DNA from: Flavobacterium cutihirudinis
Lineage (GTDB): Bacteria > Bacteroidota > Bacteroidia > Flavobacteriales > Flavobacteriaceae
Direction of reading: 5' to 3'
Length of the DNA: 64,000 nt
Assembly (NCBI RefSeq): GCF_003385895.1
Contig: NZ_QRDQ01000008.1
Coordinates: 492,354 to 556,353 of the forward strand
The notes under the pieces: generated by a model
The model's input: only the letters and a program-made list of their open reading frames with translations
Database searches by the model: none
What the model was told of the DNA's origin: nothing
Shown here: one piece after another, positions 17,199-26,159 of the stretch
How the letters are laid out: every line of letters starts with the position of its first letter
How positions within the stretch are numbered: position 1 is the stretch's first letter
Made by a program: the position numbers and the translations under genes

Positions 17199-17957
17199 CT
17201 ATTTTTTCTTTTTACTGTGATTTTTAAAATCGAGTAAACCGTTATAAATCATTTCTCTAACCCGATCTCTAAGTTCTTTTCGATTTTCAGATGTGAGCGT
17301 ATTTGTTTCTACAAATGGCAAAATTCTGGCACGCATTTTTCCGGGACTTCCACTCAAAAAAGTATATGAAAAACGTTCTTTATTGTCAGGAAAGACAATC
17401 GGAACGATTGGAATATGATGATCAATCGCCAGTCTGAAAGCGCCATCTTTAAATTCATCCAGTAAAATAGATTCATCATCCGGCACGCCGCCTTCAGGAA
17501 AAATACAAATACTTAATCCCTGATTTAGACGATTTTGGGCTCTCTTAAAAACTTCATTTTTACTTTTTGATGAATTTCTGTCTACCAAAATACAGGTTCT
17601 TTTATAGAAAAATCCAAACAAAGGAATCTTAACCAATTCTTTCTTTCCAACAAAAACAAAAGGATTTTTAATAATCGCCAACATCAGCATAATATCCGTC
17701 ATTGAAGTATGATTGGCGACAATCATATAGCTGGTTTTCTTTACAAGTTTTTGCTCGCGCTTTACTTTGTAATAAAAACCCATCCCGAAAAGGATGAATT
17801 TAGCCCAAATGCGGGCCATTTTAAAGAAATAGGGATAACCACGTTCAGAGATAATAGAAATTAGCAAAAACGGCAGCATAATCAATATCGGAATGGCCAT
17901 TAAAACATAAAACCAAATGCGCCATAAAACCCAAAAAACAATTTTAAATCCTTTCAT
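17199..17957 (-). CDS. plsC: 1-acyl-sn-glycerol-3-phosphate acyltransferase
   Basis: About 252 residues from the preferred start at 17957 (MKGFKIVFW). The frame extends 8 codons upstream to 17981, but that ATG gives an unlikely prefix before the first membrane helix. The acyltransferase motifs are clear: NHTSMTD (NHx4D), a middle CILVDR block, FPEGGVPDD and VPIVPIVF. The enzyme adds the second acyl chain to lysophosphatidic acid at the inner membrane to make phosphatidic acid. The N-terminal 50 residues are a membrane anchor and the C-terminus is Lys-rich. Confidence 0.88.
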   Translation of the reverse strand: MKGFKIVFWVLWRIWFYVLMAIPILIMLPFLLISIISERGYPYFFKMARIWAKFILFGMGFYYKVKREQKLVKKTSYMIVANHTSMTDIMLMLAIIKNPFVFVGKKELVKIPLFGFFYKRTCILVDRNSSKSKNEVFKRAQNRLNQGLSICIFPEGGVPDDESILLDEFKDGAFRLAIDHHIPIVPIVFPDNKERFSYTFLSGSPGKMRARILPFVETNTLTSENRKELRDRVREMIYNGLLDFKNHSKKKK

Positions 17958-18040
17958 GGTTTCAAATGTAATAAAACCCAAATGAATTTTTAATGATTTT
18001 TTTTGATACTACATTTTGGGAGCTTTTATCGCAAGTTTTG

Positions 18041-18121
18041 GTACGCAAAGGGCGCTAAAGGTTTTCGCAAAGAGAAGAAGCTTTTTTGAGCTTTGCTTTG
18101 CTATGAGTTCACAAAGCTCTG
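18041..18121 (+). repeat. left inverted repeat flanking the GxxExxY gene
   Basis: Bases 18082-18121 match the reverse complement of 18601-18640 at 38 of 40 positions. Outside this core, CGCAAAG-rich sequence continues the similarity with gaps to about 18041. The CTTTGCG-type wording is characteristic of dispersed intergenic repeats in Bacteroidota. Confidence 0.8.
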
Positions 18122-18221
18122 TTTTTATGAACTTTGTCCCTTCTTACTTAGTCTATTTAAATTAAGAATTTTGTTTTTAAAATATAGGAATATTTTTATT
18201 AAATTTATTTCTTTTTAATTT

Positions 18222-18599
18222 ATGACAGAAAACGAAATATCAAATATTATCATCGGAATTGCTATTGACATTCACAAAAAACTCGGACCTGGTTTACTGG
18301 AGAATGTCTACAAAGAATGCCTGTTTTATAAAATTACGCAGCGCGGGCTCTTTGTAGAAAAAGAAAAGGTAATGCCATTAATTTTTGAAGAAATAAAGCT
18401 CGATTGCGGATATCGAATTGATCTGCTTGTAGAAAAGAAATTCGTGATAGAAATAAAAACTGTAGAAACACTTAGTGTAAATCATTTAGCACAAACATTA
18501 ACCTATTTAAAAATAGGAAATTATAAACTTGGTTTACTTATAAATTTCAATGAAACACTCCTAAAAAACGGAATCAGAAGAGTCATAAACAACTTATAA
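18222..18599 (+). CDS. GxxExxY protein, PD-(D/E)XK nuclease-like
   Basis: 125 residues, full length for the family. The name-giving motif is GLLENVY (residues about 27-33). The predicted nuclease core follows: YRIDLLVEKKFVIEIKTVE, where the Asp and the E-x-K fit a PD-(D/E)XK active site. No substrate has been established for the family. The gene sits alone between plsC and trpS and is enclosed by long inverted repeats, which suggests arrival as a small cassette rather than as part of a native operon. Confidence 0.85.
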   Translation: MTENEISNIIIGIAIDIHKKLGPGLLENVYKECLFYKITQRGLFVEKEKVMPLIFEEIKLDCGYRIDLLVEKKFVIEIKTVETLSVNHLAQTLTYLKIGNYKLGLLINFNETLLKNGIRRVINNL

Positions 18600-18600
18600 A

Positions 18601-18680
18601 CAAAGCTTTGTGAACTCATAGCAAAGCAAAACTCAAAAAAACTTTAAAACTTTGCGAAAAAACCTTTGTGCACTTTGCGT
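18601..18680 (+). repeat. right inverted repeat flanking the GxxExxY gene
   Basis: The core 18601-18640 pairs with 18082-18121 (38 of 40). The following AACTTTAAAACTTTGCG and CACTTTGCGTAAC segments correspond, in inverted order and with small gaps, to sequence at 18041-18080. Confidence 0.8.
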
Positions 18681-18774
18681 AACTTATACAACAAAATCTG
18701 CCAAAAAAAATCAAAACTTTGCGGTTATAAAAAAACATCACGACCTTTGCAGTTAAAGAATAAGAAAATCGAGA

Positions 18775-19749
18775 ATGGCAAAAATACTTACTGGGGTTCA
18801 AAGTACAGGAACGCCGCATTTAGGAAATTTACTGGGAGCAATTATCCCTGCAATTGAGTTATCGAATAATCCTGCAAATGAATCTTATCTGTTTATCGCT
18901 GATTTACATTCAATTACGCAAATCAAAGATGGTAAAACATTAAGAGAAAATACCTACAGCACGGCAGCTGCTTGGCTTGCATGCGGATTAAATCCTGATA
19001 AAGTTACTTTCTACAGACAATCTGATGTAACTCAAACTGCTGAATTGACTTGGTATTTGAGCTGTTTTTTTCCGTTTCAGAGATTGACTTTGGCACATTC
19101 TTTCAAAGATAAATCTGATCGTTTGGATGATGTTAATGCCGGATTATTTACCTATCCGATGTTAATGGCTGCCGATATTTTATTATATGATGCTGAATTT
19201 GTGCCTGTTGGAAAAGACCAATTGCAGCATTTAGAAATTACTCGTGATGTGGCTTCAAGATTCAACCATCAAATGGGAGAAACTTTTGTAATTCCTGAAG
19301 CTAAAATTCAGGAAGACAGTATGTTGATTCCAGGAACAAATGGTGGAAAAATGAGTAAATCTGCTAATAATATCATCAATATTTTCCTTGATGACAAGGT
19401 ATTACGCAAACAGGTTATGAGTATAGAAACCGATAGCACTCCGCTAGAAGATCCTAAAAATCCTGATACTTGTAATGCTTTTGCAATTTATTCACTTTTA
19501 GCAAGTGAGGAGCAAATTGCAGAAATGAGAGCCAATTATTTGGGCGGAAATTACGGTTACGGTCACGCCAAACAAGCTTTGTTTGAATTGATTACTGAAA
19601 AATTTAAAACCGAAAGAGAAAAATACAATTACTACATAAACAACTTAGAAGAAGTTGACGCTTTATTGAAAAAAGGTGCTGCAAAAGCTTCAGTTGTTGC
19701 TGATGGCGTTTTAGCAAAAGTTAGAGAAGTACTTGGATTCGAAAAATAA
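18775..19749 (+). CDS. trpS: tryptophan--tRNA ligase
   Basis: 324 residues, normal for the bacterial enzyme. The class I signature region is TPHLGNLLG (HIGH-like, about residues 13-21), and the KMSKS motif appears intact as GGKMSKSANN near residue 198. FPFQRLTLAHSFKDK, YPMLMAADIL and GKDQLQHLEITRD are typical TrpRS blocks. It charges tRNA-Trp with tryptophan. The gene stands alone with a strong terminator behind it and the GxxExxY cassette in front. Confidence 0.97.
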   Translation: MAKILTGVQSTGTPHLGNLLGAIIPAIELSNNPANESYLFIADLHSITQIKDGKTLRENTYSTAAAWLACGLNPDKVTFYRQSDVTQTAELTWYLSCFFPFQRLTLAHSFKDKSDRLDDVNAGLFTYPMLMAADILLYDAEFVPVGKDQLQHLEITRDVASRFNHQMGETFVIPEAKIQEDSMLIPGTNGGKMSKSANNIINIFLDDKVLRKQVMSIETDSTPLEDPKNPDTCNAFAIYSLLASEEQIAEMRANYLGGNYGYGHAKQALFELITEKFKTEREKYNYYINNLEEVDALLKKGAAKASVVADGVLAKVREVLGFEK

Positions 19750-19756
19750 TACTATC

Positions 19757-19794
19757 AAACCTAACAGGTTTTAAAAACCTGTTAGGTTTTTTTT
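19757..19794 (+). terminator. trpS terminator
   Basis: A long A/T-extended stem built on AACCTAACAGGTT / AACCTGTTAGGTT followed by eight T residues. Confidence 0.88.
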
Positions 19795-19830
19795 GTAAAA
19801 CTCATCATTACAAAACACTAAATATAAATC

Positions 19831-20202
19831 TTGCGAAAAATATTTACAAATTACCTGTTTTTACTCCTAATAACGCTTTTCGCTTTTGGGTTTTTATTAG
19901 GTAATTTATTTGGAGAAATTCAGACGGTTGGTGTGAACAAAACGGTTGGATGGGCTTATAGTTTGGACAGAAAATTCTTTTTTTCGTTACTCTTTTTTAT
20001 TTCGCAAATTGTATTTATAATCGGATATTTTATCGTTTTTATTCTTAAACGAAAAACGCAATATTACCTTTCTTTAATTCATTTTGAACTCATTCTATTG
20101 ACGTTGGTTTTAATGTCTTTCGAAAATTTTAATCTTACCGTCATTGCGTGTATTCTTTCTATAATTCTGTTTTTTATCAATATTTATAAATCTTATCGAT
20201 AA
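19831..20202 (+). CDS. small membrane protein of unknown function
   Basis: 123 residues from a TTG start (no ATG is available near the N-terminus). Four predicted membrane helices (about 6-25, 48-68, 75-95, 100-118) with few charged residues. No family recognised. It lies between the trpS terminator and the convergent dprA gene, and no clear promoter was found. Confidence 0.5.
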   Translation: MRKIFTNYLFLLLITLFAFGFLLGNLFGEIQTVGVNKTVGWAYSLDRKFFFSLLFFISQIVFIIGYFIVFILKRKTQYYLSLIHFELILLTLVLMSFENFNLTVIACILSIILFFINIYKSYR

Positions 20203-20211
20203 GTTTTTCAA

Positions 20212-21312
20212 TTATATAGCCTCAAATAATTTCCCGGGTAATGGTCTAATAACCCCTTTTAATTCCATGTTTAAAAGGATTCCGGAAATTCTAAAAATGG
20301 GAAAATCGCATTCCAATGCTATTATATCCAATAATTGCTTCCCGTTTTTAAGCAAATAATCGTAAATTTTTTGTTCATCGCTTTCCAATTCCACAAACAA
20401 TTGTTTTTGGACTGTTTTAACCCTATTTTCTACGTCCCAATTTAAAATATAAACCAAATCGGCAGCGGAGGTTAAGACGTTTGCTTTTTGCGTTTTAATC
20501 AAGTTATTACAGCCTTGACTGTATTTATCAGTAACGCGTCCCGGAACTGCAAAAACATCGCGATTGTAATCGTTCGCCAAATTTGCTGTTATAAGCGATC
20601 CACCTTTATCAGCAGATTCAATAACGATTGTGGCTTCGCTCATTCCGGCAACAATACGATTCCGGCGTACAAATTTCTCTTTATCAGGATTTGAAGAGCT
20701 CCAAAATTCCGTCATAAAACCGCCATTTACTTCCATTTTTGCCATATATTTTTTGTGCGTTCTCGGATAAATCTGATTTAATCCGTGCGCCAAAACACCA
20801 ATAGTCTGCAAATTATTCTCCATTGCCAACTGATGCGCCACAATATCAACTCCATAAGCAAATCCACTGACAATTACAGGATCAAGAGGTACGAGATCTT
20901 CAATCAATTTCTTGCAAAATTCAGTTCCGTAAGAGGTAATTTGCCGCGTCCCGACAATACTGATAATCTTCCTATTTTGCAAATCTATATTTCCCGTTGA
21001 AAAAATAAGAACCGGCGCATCTATACAATGTTTCAACCGATCCGGATAATCTTCTTCCTGAAAAAAAGAAGTCTTTATACCATCAGATTTTATAAACTCA
21101 AGTTCCTTATTTGCTTTTTCAAAAATTGTTTTGTCTTTCAAATTTTTCAATAAAACGGAACCAACTCCATCAATACCAGCAATTTGATTTGCTTTTGCTT
21201 TAAGAATACTTTCAGCATTCCCAAAATGACTCAATAATTTTTTGGCCATAATATCTCCAACTCCATCTACCTTGAGTAAAGCTAATAAATAAAATAAATC
21301 CTGATCTGACAT
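20212..21312 (-). CDS. dprA: DNA-processing protein DprA
   Basis: 366 residues. An N-terminal HhH-like region (LLKVDGVGDIMAKKLL, IDGVGSVLLKNL) precedes the Rossmann-like DprA core with SIVGTRQITSYG, VSGFAYGVDIVAHQLA and GGSLITANLANDYNRDVFAVPG. The last 65 residues are a winged-helix DML1-like domain. DprA loads RecA on incoming single-stranded DNA during natural transformation. It converges on the small membrane protein gene with 9 bp between stops. No other competence genes are visible in the window. Confidence 0.93.
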   Translation of the reverse strand: MSDQDLFYLLALLKVDGVGDIMAKKLLSHFGNAESILKAKANQIAGIDGVGSVLLKNLKDKTIFEKANKELEFIKSDGIKTSFFQEEDYPDRLKHCIDAPVLIFSTGNIDLQNRKIISIVGTRQITSYGTEFCKKLIEDLVPLDPVIVSGFAYGVDIVAHQLAMENNLQTIGVLAHGLNQIYPRTHKKYMAKMEVNGGFMTEFWSSSNPDKEKFVRRNRIVAGMSEATIVIESADKGGSLITANLANDYNRDVFAVPGRVTDKYSQGCNNLIKTQKANVLTSAADLVYILNWDVENRVKTVQKQLFVELESDEQKIYDYLLKNGKQLLDIIALECDFPIFRISGILLNMELKGVIRPLPGKLFEAI

Positions 21313-21516
21313 TGTCTAAAAATATTATGTAAAATAGAAATAAAAAAGAAAACAAATTAAGCCCGCAAATACGGTTAAAATAAAGTAATTTCCTAATAAA
21401 ATATAAATATTGATATTGCGCGATCAAGACAGAACTAATAACATGAGATCTAAATATCTGAAAACAAATTGTATATAAAATAAGTTCAATTGTTAATAAA
21501 AATTGTGAATAAAATT

Positions 21517-21545
21517 TTGATAACTATATTCGTTGCATAACTTTG
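21517..21545 (+). promoter_or_regulatory. promoter of the SPOR protein, near-leaderless
   Basis: TTG (21517-21519), 18 bases, TAACTTTG (21538-21545). The ATG at 21551 starts 5 bases after the -7 element, so the mRNA should begin almost at the start codon. This also decides the start: an upstream ATG at 21533 would lie inside the promoter. Confidence 0.65.
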
Positions 21546-21550
21546 TTAAT

Positions 21551-22516
21551 ATGAAAATTGAAACTTACATCGGGCAATTATTGTATCGTTATCAGTGTGT
21601 TACGGTACCAGGATTTGGAGCATTTTTAACAGAAATTCAATCGGCACAGCTGAATGAAAGTACGAATTCATTTTTTCCTCCCAGAAAACTGGTTTCTTTT
21701 AACAGCCACATCAAAAGCAACGATGGTTTGCTTGCTAATCACATTGCCCACTCAGAAAAAACCTCTTACGGTTTTGCTGTGAGTGCAATTGCTTTTGAAG
21801 TTTTGAGCTGGAAAAAAACACTCGAAGAAAATGGTACAATCGCCTTAAAAGGTATTGGCGAAATCCGTTTAAACTCAGAAAATAATATCATTTTCACTCC
21901 CAACGATCAAACGAATTACTTAGCAACTTCTTTTGGTTTAAGTCCGTTTGTTTCACCGATAGTTAAAAAAGAAATTTTCGAGAAAAAAATCGAGCAAATT
22001 TCAGAAAAACAAAACGAGTTAGTATACACTGACGATGAAGAAAGATCATCAAATCCTTTCTTAAAATATGCTGCAATTTTAGTTTTAGGACTAGGAATTA
22101 CAGGAAGTATCGGATATCCTCTATATCAAAACCAGATAGACAGCAAAACACTTGTAGTAGAAAGTGCTGTTCAGAAAAAAGTGCAAAACAAAATTCAGGA
22201 AGCTACTTTTTTTATCCAAAATCCATTGCCACCGGTAACATTATCAGTTGACTCAGCAAAAGTAGAATCTCCTGAAGCTAAACTTATGCCGTATCATATT
22301 ATGGCAGGTGCTTTTAGAAGCGAAGCAAATGCACGAAAAGCATACAATCAATTAATAAAAGATGGTTATCAGGCTCGTATGCTAGGCGAAAACAAACACG
22401 GTCTTTTTCCAGTTTTATACGGAAGTTATGCAACAATGGCCGAAGCCACAAAAGCACAGAAAGAAATACAAAAAGGCGAAAATCCGGATGCCTGGATTCT
22501 AGTCGAAAACTTATAA
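21551..22516 (+). CDS. HU-CCDC81 and SPOR domain protein
   Basis: About 321 residues from the ATG at 21551 (MKIETYIGQLL). The N-terminal 120 residues match the bacterial HU-CCDC81 domain (CVTVPGFGAFLTE, FNSHIKSNDGLLANHIA, IALKGIGEI). One membrane helix follows (about 170-190, AAILVLGLGITGSIGYPLY). The C-terminal 75 residues are a SPOR domain (YHIMAGAFRSEANARKAYNQL), which binds denuded peptidoglycan at division sites. The topology implies a cytoplasmic HU-like part and a periplasmic SPOR part, linking chromosome or cytoplasm to the septal wall; that link is inference. Confidence 0.85.
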   Translation: MKIETYIGQLLYRYQCVTVPGFGAFLTEIQSAQLNESTNSFFPPRKLVSFNSHIKSNDGLLANHIAHSEKTSYGFAVSAIAFEVLSWKKTLEENGTIALKGIGEIRLNSENNIIFTPNDQTNYLATSFGLSPFVSPIVKKEIFEKKIEQISEKQNELVYTDDEERSSNPFLKYAAILVLGLGITGSIGYPLYQNQIDSKTLVVESAVQKKVQNKIQEATFFIQNPLPPVTLSVDSAKVESPEAKLMPYHIMAGAFRSEANARKAYNQLIKDGYQARMLGENKHGLFPVLYGSYATMAEATKAQKEIQKGENPDAWILVENL

Positions 22517-22527
22517 AAAACATCCTC

Positions 22528-22558
22528 AAAACCTATTCATTCCGAGTAGGTTTTTTTT
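22528..22558 (+). terminator. terminator of the SPOR gene
   Basis: Stem AAAACCTATTC / GAGTAGGTTTT with one G-T pair, followed by T residues, directly after the stop at 22516. Confidence 0.75.
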
Positions 22559-22644
22559 ATGTCTTATTCTACTGTTTTAAAGCTCTCAAGTTCTGTTCTA
22601 AATTTATTTCATCGCTTAATTTAGTTTTTAATTAATTTTAAAAA

Positions 22645-23091
22645 ATGATGAAAAAATTTAAGCTTATAACCTTAGCAATATTGTTGATGAACAGTACTTA
22701 CTTCTTTGCACAACAAACAATTACAGATCGAAAAATTCAAGAAGCAGAACAGCGAAAAATCGAAAATGATTTAAGAAATAGCTTAGCTCAAAATCATAAA
22801 GAACTGGATACAAAAATTACAGAACTGAAGAGCAAACTGAAAGAAGCTGAATCGCAAAAGAAAAACCTGGCTCAATCTGAAGACAATCTAAAATCGACAA
22901 TCAATAAAATTGAAAAATTACAGACAACAAATCAGAAACTGGAAAACAAAATTACTACTACTTCCATCTCTGAAGAAGAAACGTTGAAATTGCGCATAAA
23001 AACCAAAGAAAACGAGGTAAGTATTCAAAAACTAAAATTAACGCAAATAACGCAACAAAAAGAGCTCGAAAAAGTCCTTGCAACGCTATAA
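22645..23091 (+). CDS. periplasmic coiled-coil protein
   Basis: 148 residues with a signal peptide (LITLAILLMNSTYFFAQ). The mature part is a continuous charged coiled coil (heptads with K, E, Q and L; KSKLKEAESQKKNLAQ, IEKLQTTNQKLENK). No catalytic motif. It is flanked by its own terminator and the SPOR-gene terminator, so it is monocistronic. Function unknown. Confidence 0.65.
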   Translation: MMKKFKLITLAILLMNSTYFFAQQTITDRKIQEAEQRKIENDLRNSLAQNHKELDTKITELKSKLKEAESQKKNLAQSEDNLKSTINKIEKLQTTNQKLENKITTTSISEEETLKLRIKTKENEVSIQKLKLTQITQQKELEKVLATL

Positions 23092-23093
23092 AC

Positions 23094-23125
23094 AAAAAGC
23101 CTATTCTAAACGGAATAGGCTTTTT
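23094..23125. terminator. terminator after the coiled-coil gene
   Basis: Stem AAAAAGCCTATTC / GAATAGGCTTTTT with a short loop, usable in both directions. Confidence 0.82.
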
Positions 23126-23203
23126 GTTTTCCGTGGAACAATTATGCAATCATTTTAATTTTCTATTTTACATAATGTTTTATTATTGATATTAATTCAA
23201 AAA

Positions 23204-25483
23204 TCAATTTATGCTCGCTTTGAACATTTTAAGTTCATCCCAAGTAAATTCATCACCGTATTTTTCTTTTAAAGGCGCTAAAGATTCTTCCTGATAAAAT
23301 TCGAAAGCATGACGAAGTGCCAGAATTTTATCATCCGGAAGGACTTCAGAAATCTCCACCTTCTTAGCCTGAATCAGTTTTATCAAATGTGTTTCGACTG
23401 TTTGTACTGTCAGTTTTCTGATACGCGCAATATCATCGATGGAATTCTTCGCAATCCATAAATCGTAAGTTTCTTCTACAGTTGTCTTTTTAACCGCTTT
23501 TTCAGCCGTTTTCTCTGCTTTTTTATACGAATAACGCGTAACCGGTTCTTCAACCTGAAACATGTCTGTATTTGACATTTTAAACTCTTCTCTGATTCTA
23601 GAAATTTTATCAGTTTTATAATTCTTAATAGCCGGAGAAGTCAAACTTTCTTTACTGATTGTTTCACGGGAAACTACAATATCAACAAGCAACTTTGCTT
23701 TCATCAAACGTAAAACGGCTTTTGTTTGAAAATCGTCAAGAACGGATAATTCTTCGTAAAATTCTTTTACCTTTTTAAACTTTTGAATTTCAGCCATTTT
23801 GCTCAACAAATCCGTCACCAATTTATCCATTGGCTTAAAGAAATAATCATAAGCTGCCTCTACTCTTTCTTTCACAAAAACTAAATCGACAGTTTCGCTG
23901 CTAAAAATTTTGTTAAGCTGATTTATAAATTTCTTCGAAGGATCTACAAGCGCTTCAATCGTGTCCATCCTTTTATGCGCCCAAACGGAATGTTTTGATT
24001 TTTCAGAAGCAACCGCATTTTCGTTATAACTAAAACGATGATTACGCCATTCCTGTGCTAAATCTGTCCAATTAAAACTGTTTATCAAATAGTTATGAAT
24101 AAAATTTTTGGTTTCAAAATGAAGCGAATTTTTCAAATCATTTTCCGAGGCTTTATTCAAAGCATAATCCATAACGTCCTGATCGTTCGAAAGACCATTC
24201 ATTTGCATTGCAGAAAGCAAAATAAGCCCGTTTAAAGACGTTAAACGCGAAAGTGCCACATAGGCTTGTCCAGGTAGAAAAACTTGCGACACATCAAGCG
24301 CAGCCTTTTCAAAAGTTAAACCCTGACTCTTATGCACTGTAATTGCCCATGCCAATTTAATCGGATAATGCGCAAAAGTTCCTAAAACTTCTTCTTCAAT
24401 TTCTTTTGTAAGTTCGTTTACCTTGTAGCGTATATTCTTCCATTCGTACTTCTCAACTTCAATTGTTTTGTCCTCTTCCGGAAAATGAACAAAAATCTCC
24501 TCTGCAGAAAGTGATTTTATAATACCCATTTTACCATTGAAATAGCGTTTTTCAAAAGATAAATCGTTCTTTACAAACATAATCTGTGCGCCAACTTTCA
24601 GCTTTAAGTTTTCTTCTACAGGGTAAATTTTCTCAGGAAAATCGTGAACCACAAATGGCTTATATGTAAATTCATTTCCCGGTAAATCATTAATTGCCTG
24701 CTCATTAATAGTATCAGCTTTTGCATTATGTGTGGTTAATGTAATAAAGCCAGGATTGTTTTTAAGATCAAAATCAGGCTGAACATATTGATTTAAAATC
24801 TGAATATCTTCTTTTGTAATTTTATTATTTCGCAGATTATTCAAAACAGAAATAAAAACGTCATCACTTTGACGATAAATCTTAGACAATTCGATATAAA
24901 TGGGCGGATTTAGCTGAATTACATGCGAATGAAAAAAGAATTTTCCTTTGTAATAATTACGTAAAGTTCGCCATTCTTCATCGCGAATAACCGGAGGAAG
25001 CTGCAATAAATCACCAATAAAAAGTACCTGAACACCCCCAAAAGCCTGAGTATTTCTGCGAACAGTCTGCATCATAAAATCTATCGCATCGAGCAAATCA
25101 GCACGCAACATACTCACTTCATCAATAATCAGTAATTCCATATTGCGAATTACATTTCGCTTGACGTTGTTCATTTTGAAATGTCTGCGAAGCGATTCTT
25201 TGTTCTCAAATTTTACCGTTTCTGTAAACTGAGAACTCTCTTCATAAGTAGGTAAAAATGCCGAAAAAGGTAGTTGAAACATCGAATGAATCGTAACGCC
25301 ACCAGCATTCAGAGCAGCAATACCGGTTGGTGCCACTACTACTGTATTTTTGTGCGTCGTATTGATAATTTGACGCAATAAAGTCGTCTTTCCAGTACCG
25401 GCTTTACCAGTAAGAAATATCGATTTTTGAGTTTGATTTATGAATTGTAAGGTGTAAGCTGCAGCTTCAGAAACGTTTTGCAT
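23204..25483 (-). CDS. PIF1/Dda-like helicase with C-terminal helix-turn-helix
   Basis: About 759 residues from the chosen start at 25483 (MQNVSEAAAY). The frame is open to 25564, but those 27 codons (MKKPKSVEDLGFFFF...) are read out of the terminator hairpin of the upstream gene and are unlikely to be translated. Walker A is GKAGTGKTT, followed by VVVAPTGIAALNAGGVTIHSMF, LLIIDEVSMLRADLLD, IFIGDLLQLPPV-like GDLLQLPP and, near residue 380, AWAITVHKSQGLTFEKAALD and AYVALSRLTSL: all superfamily 1 PIF1/Dda motifs. The C-terminal region has a helix-turn-helix (TVQTVETHLIKLI) of the HTH_40 type. It is a 5'-3' DNA helicase by family; its cellular target is not known. Confidence 0.88.
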   Translation of the reverse strand: MQNVSEAAAYTLQFINQTQKSIFLTGKAGTGKTTLLRQIINTTHKNTVVVAPTGIAALNAGGVTIHSMFQLPFSAFLPTYEESSQFTETVKFENKESLRRHFKMNNVKRNVIRNMELLIIDEVSMLRADLLDAIDFMMQTVRRNTQAFGGVQVLFIGDLLQLPPVIRDEEWRTLRNYYKGKFFFHSHVIQLNPPIYIELSKIYRQSDDVFISVLNNLRNNKITKEDIQILNQYVQPDFDLKNNPGFITLTTHNAKADTINEQAINDLPGNEFTYKPFVVHDFPEKIYPVEENLKLKVGAQIMFVKNDLSFEKRYFNGKMGIIKSLSAEEIFVHFPEEDKTIEVEKYEWKNIRYKVNELTKEIEEEVLGTFAHYPIKLAWAITVHKSQGLTFEKAALDVSQVFLPGQAYVALSRLTSLNGLILLSAMQMNGLSNDQDVMDYALNKASENDLKNSLHFETKNFIHNYLINSFNWTDLAQEWRNHRFSYNENAVASEKSKHSVWAHKRMDTIEALVDPSKKFINQLNKIFSSETVDLVFVKERVEAAYDYFFKPMDKLVTDLLSKMAEIQKFKKVKEFYEELSVLDDFQTKAVLRLMKAKLLVDIVVSRETISKESLTSPAIKNYKTDKISRIREEFKMSNTDMFQVEEPVTRYSYKKAEKTAEKAVKKTTVEETYDLWIAKNSIDDIARIRKLTVQTVETHLIKLIQAKKVEISEVLPDDKILALRHAFEFYQEESLAPLKEKYGDEFTWDELKMFKASIN

Positions 25484-25530
25484 CAGGCATTTATTAAGCT
25501 CCAAAAGTAGGGTATTCTTAAAAAAGAAAA

Positions 25531-25565
25531 AACCTAAATCTTCAACAGATTTAGGTTTTTTCACA
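25531..25565. terminator. terminator of the OmpH-like gene
   Basis: Perfect 10-bp stem AACCTAAATC / GATTTAGGTT with A/T runs on both sides, 18 bp after the stop at 25584. Confidence 0.87.
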
Positions 25566-25583
25566 AGTTAGTTAGTTTGGTAG

Positions 25584-26159
25584 TTATTTTTTAGCTTCTT
25601 CTTTTACAGCTGGTTTTTCTTCTGTTTTTGGAGTAGCCTGATATTTTTCATTTAAAGCTTTAACCACTTCTTTTGTAATATCATACTTGTCTTCAGCATA
25701 CAAAATAGTTGCAGCATCGCCAGTTCCGTAAATATAAGAGTAACCGTTTTTCTTACCGTAATCTTTAATAAATTTCTTAACTCCACTTACAAGAGAATCC
25801 ATTTCTGCACCGCTTTCCTGCTGTAATTGTTGAGATAATGCTTGTTGAGCATATCCTAACTGTTGCTCTCTCTTTTGCAATTCAGCACCTTTTTGTTGCG
25901 CCCATTGTTGACCATTTGCCTGTGCCTGACTTTGAAAATTAGCAGCGTCTTGTTTAAAACGAGTAATTTCAGCTTGCAGTTGTCTTCCTTTTTCTTCTGC
26001 CTGAGCTTTGTATTTTGCTTCCAGGTCTTTTGCTTCAGTGTACTCTTTCATCAAAACTGAAGTATCTACGTAAGCTGTTTTTACTTCCTTAACTTCTGTT
26101 GCCTTATTACACGAAACAACCAAAATTGAAAGTGCGATAATTACTAATGCTTTTTTCAT
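25584..26159 (-). CDS. OmpH/Skp-like lipoprotein
   Basis: 191 residues. The N-terminus is a lipoprotein signal (LSILVVSCNK; lipobox Cys near residue 17). The body has the OmpH/Skp pattern: YVDTSVLMKEYTEAKDLEAKYK, a long coiled coil with many Gln and Ala, then YIYGTGDAATILYAEDKYDITKEVVKALNEKY. Skp-like proteins chaperone outer-membrane proteins in the periplasm; the lipid anchor is common in Bacteroidota paralogues. The C-terminal tail is Lys/Glu/Pro-rich. It is monocistronic, with a -7-like CAAAAATA (26195-26202, minus strand TATTTTTG) upstream. Confidence 0.85.
   Translation of the reverse strand: MKKALVIIALSILVVSCNKATEVKEVKTAYVDTSVLMKEYTEAKDLEAKYKAQAEEKGRQLQAEITRFKQDAANFQSQAQANGQQWAQQKGAELQKREQQLGYAQQALSQQLQQESGAEMDSLVSGVKKFIKDYGKKNGYSYIYGTGDAATILYAEDKYDITKEVVKALNEKYQATPKTEEKPAVKEEAKK

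Noticed and set aside
18666..18857. 63-codon ORF before trpS
   Set aside because: Starts in the right inverted repeat and overlaps the well-supported trpS start in another frame.
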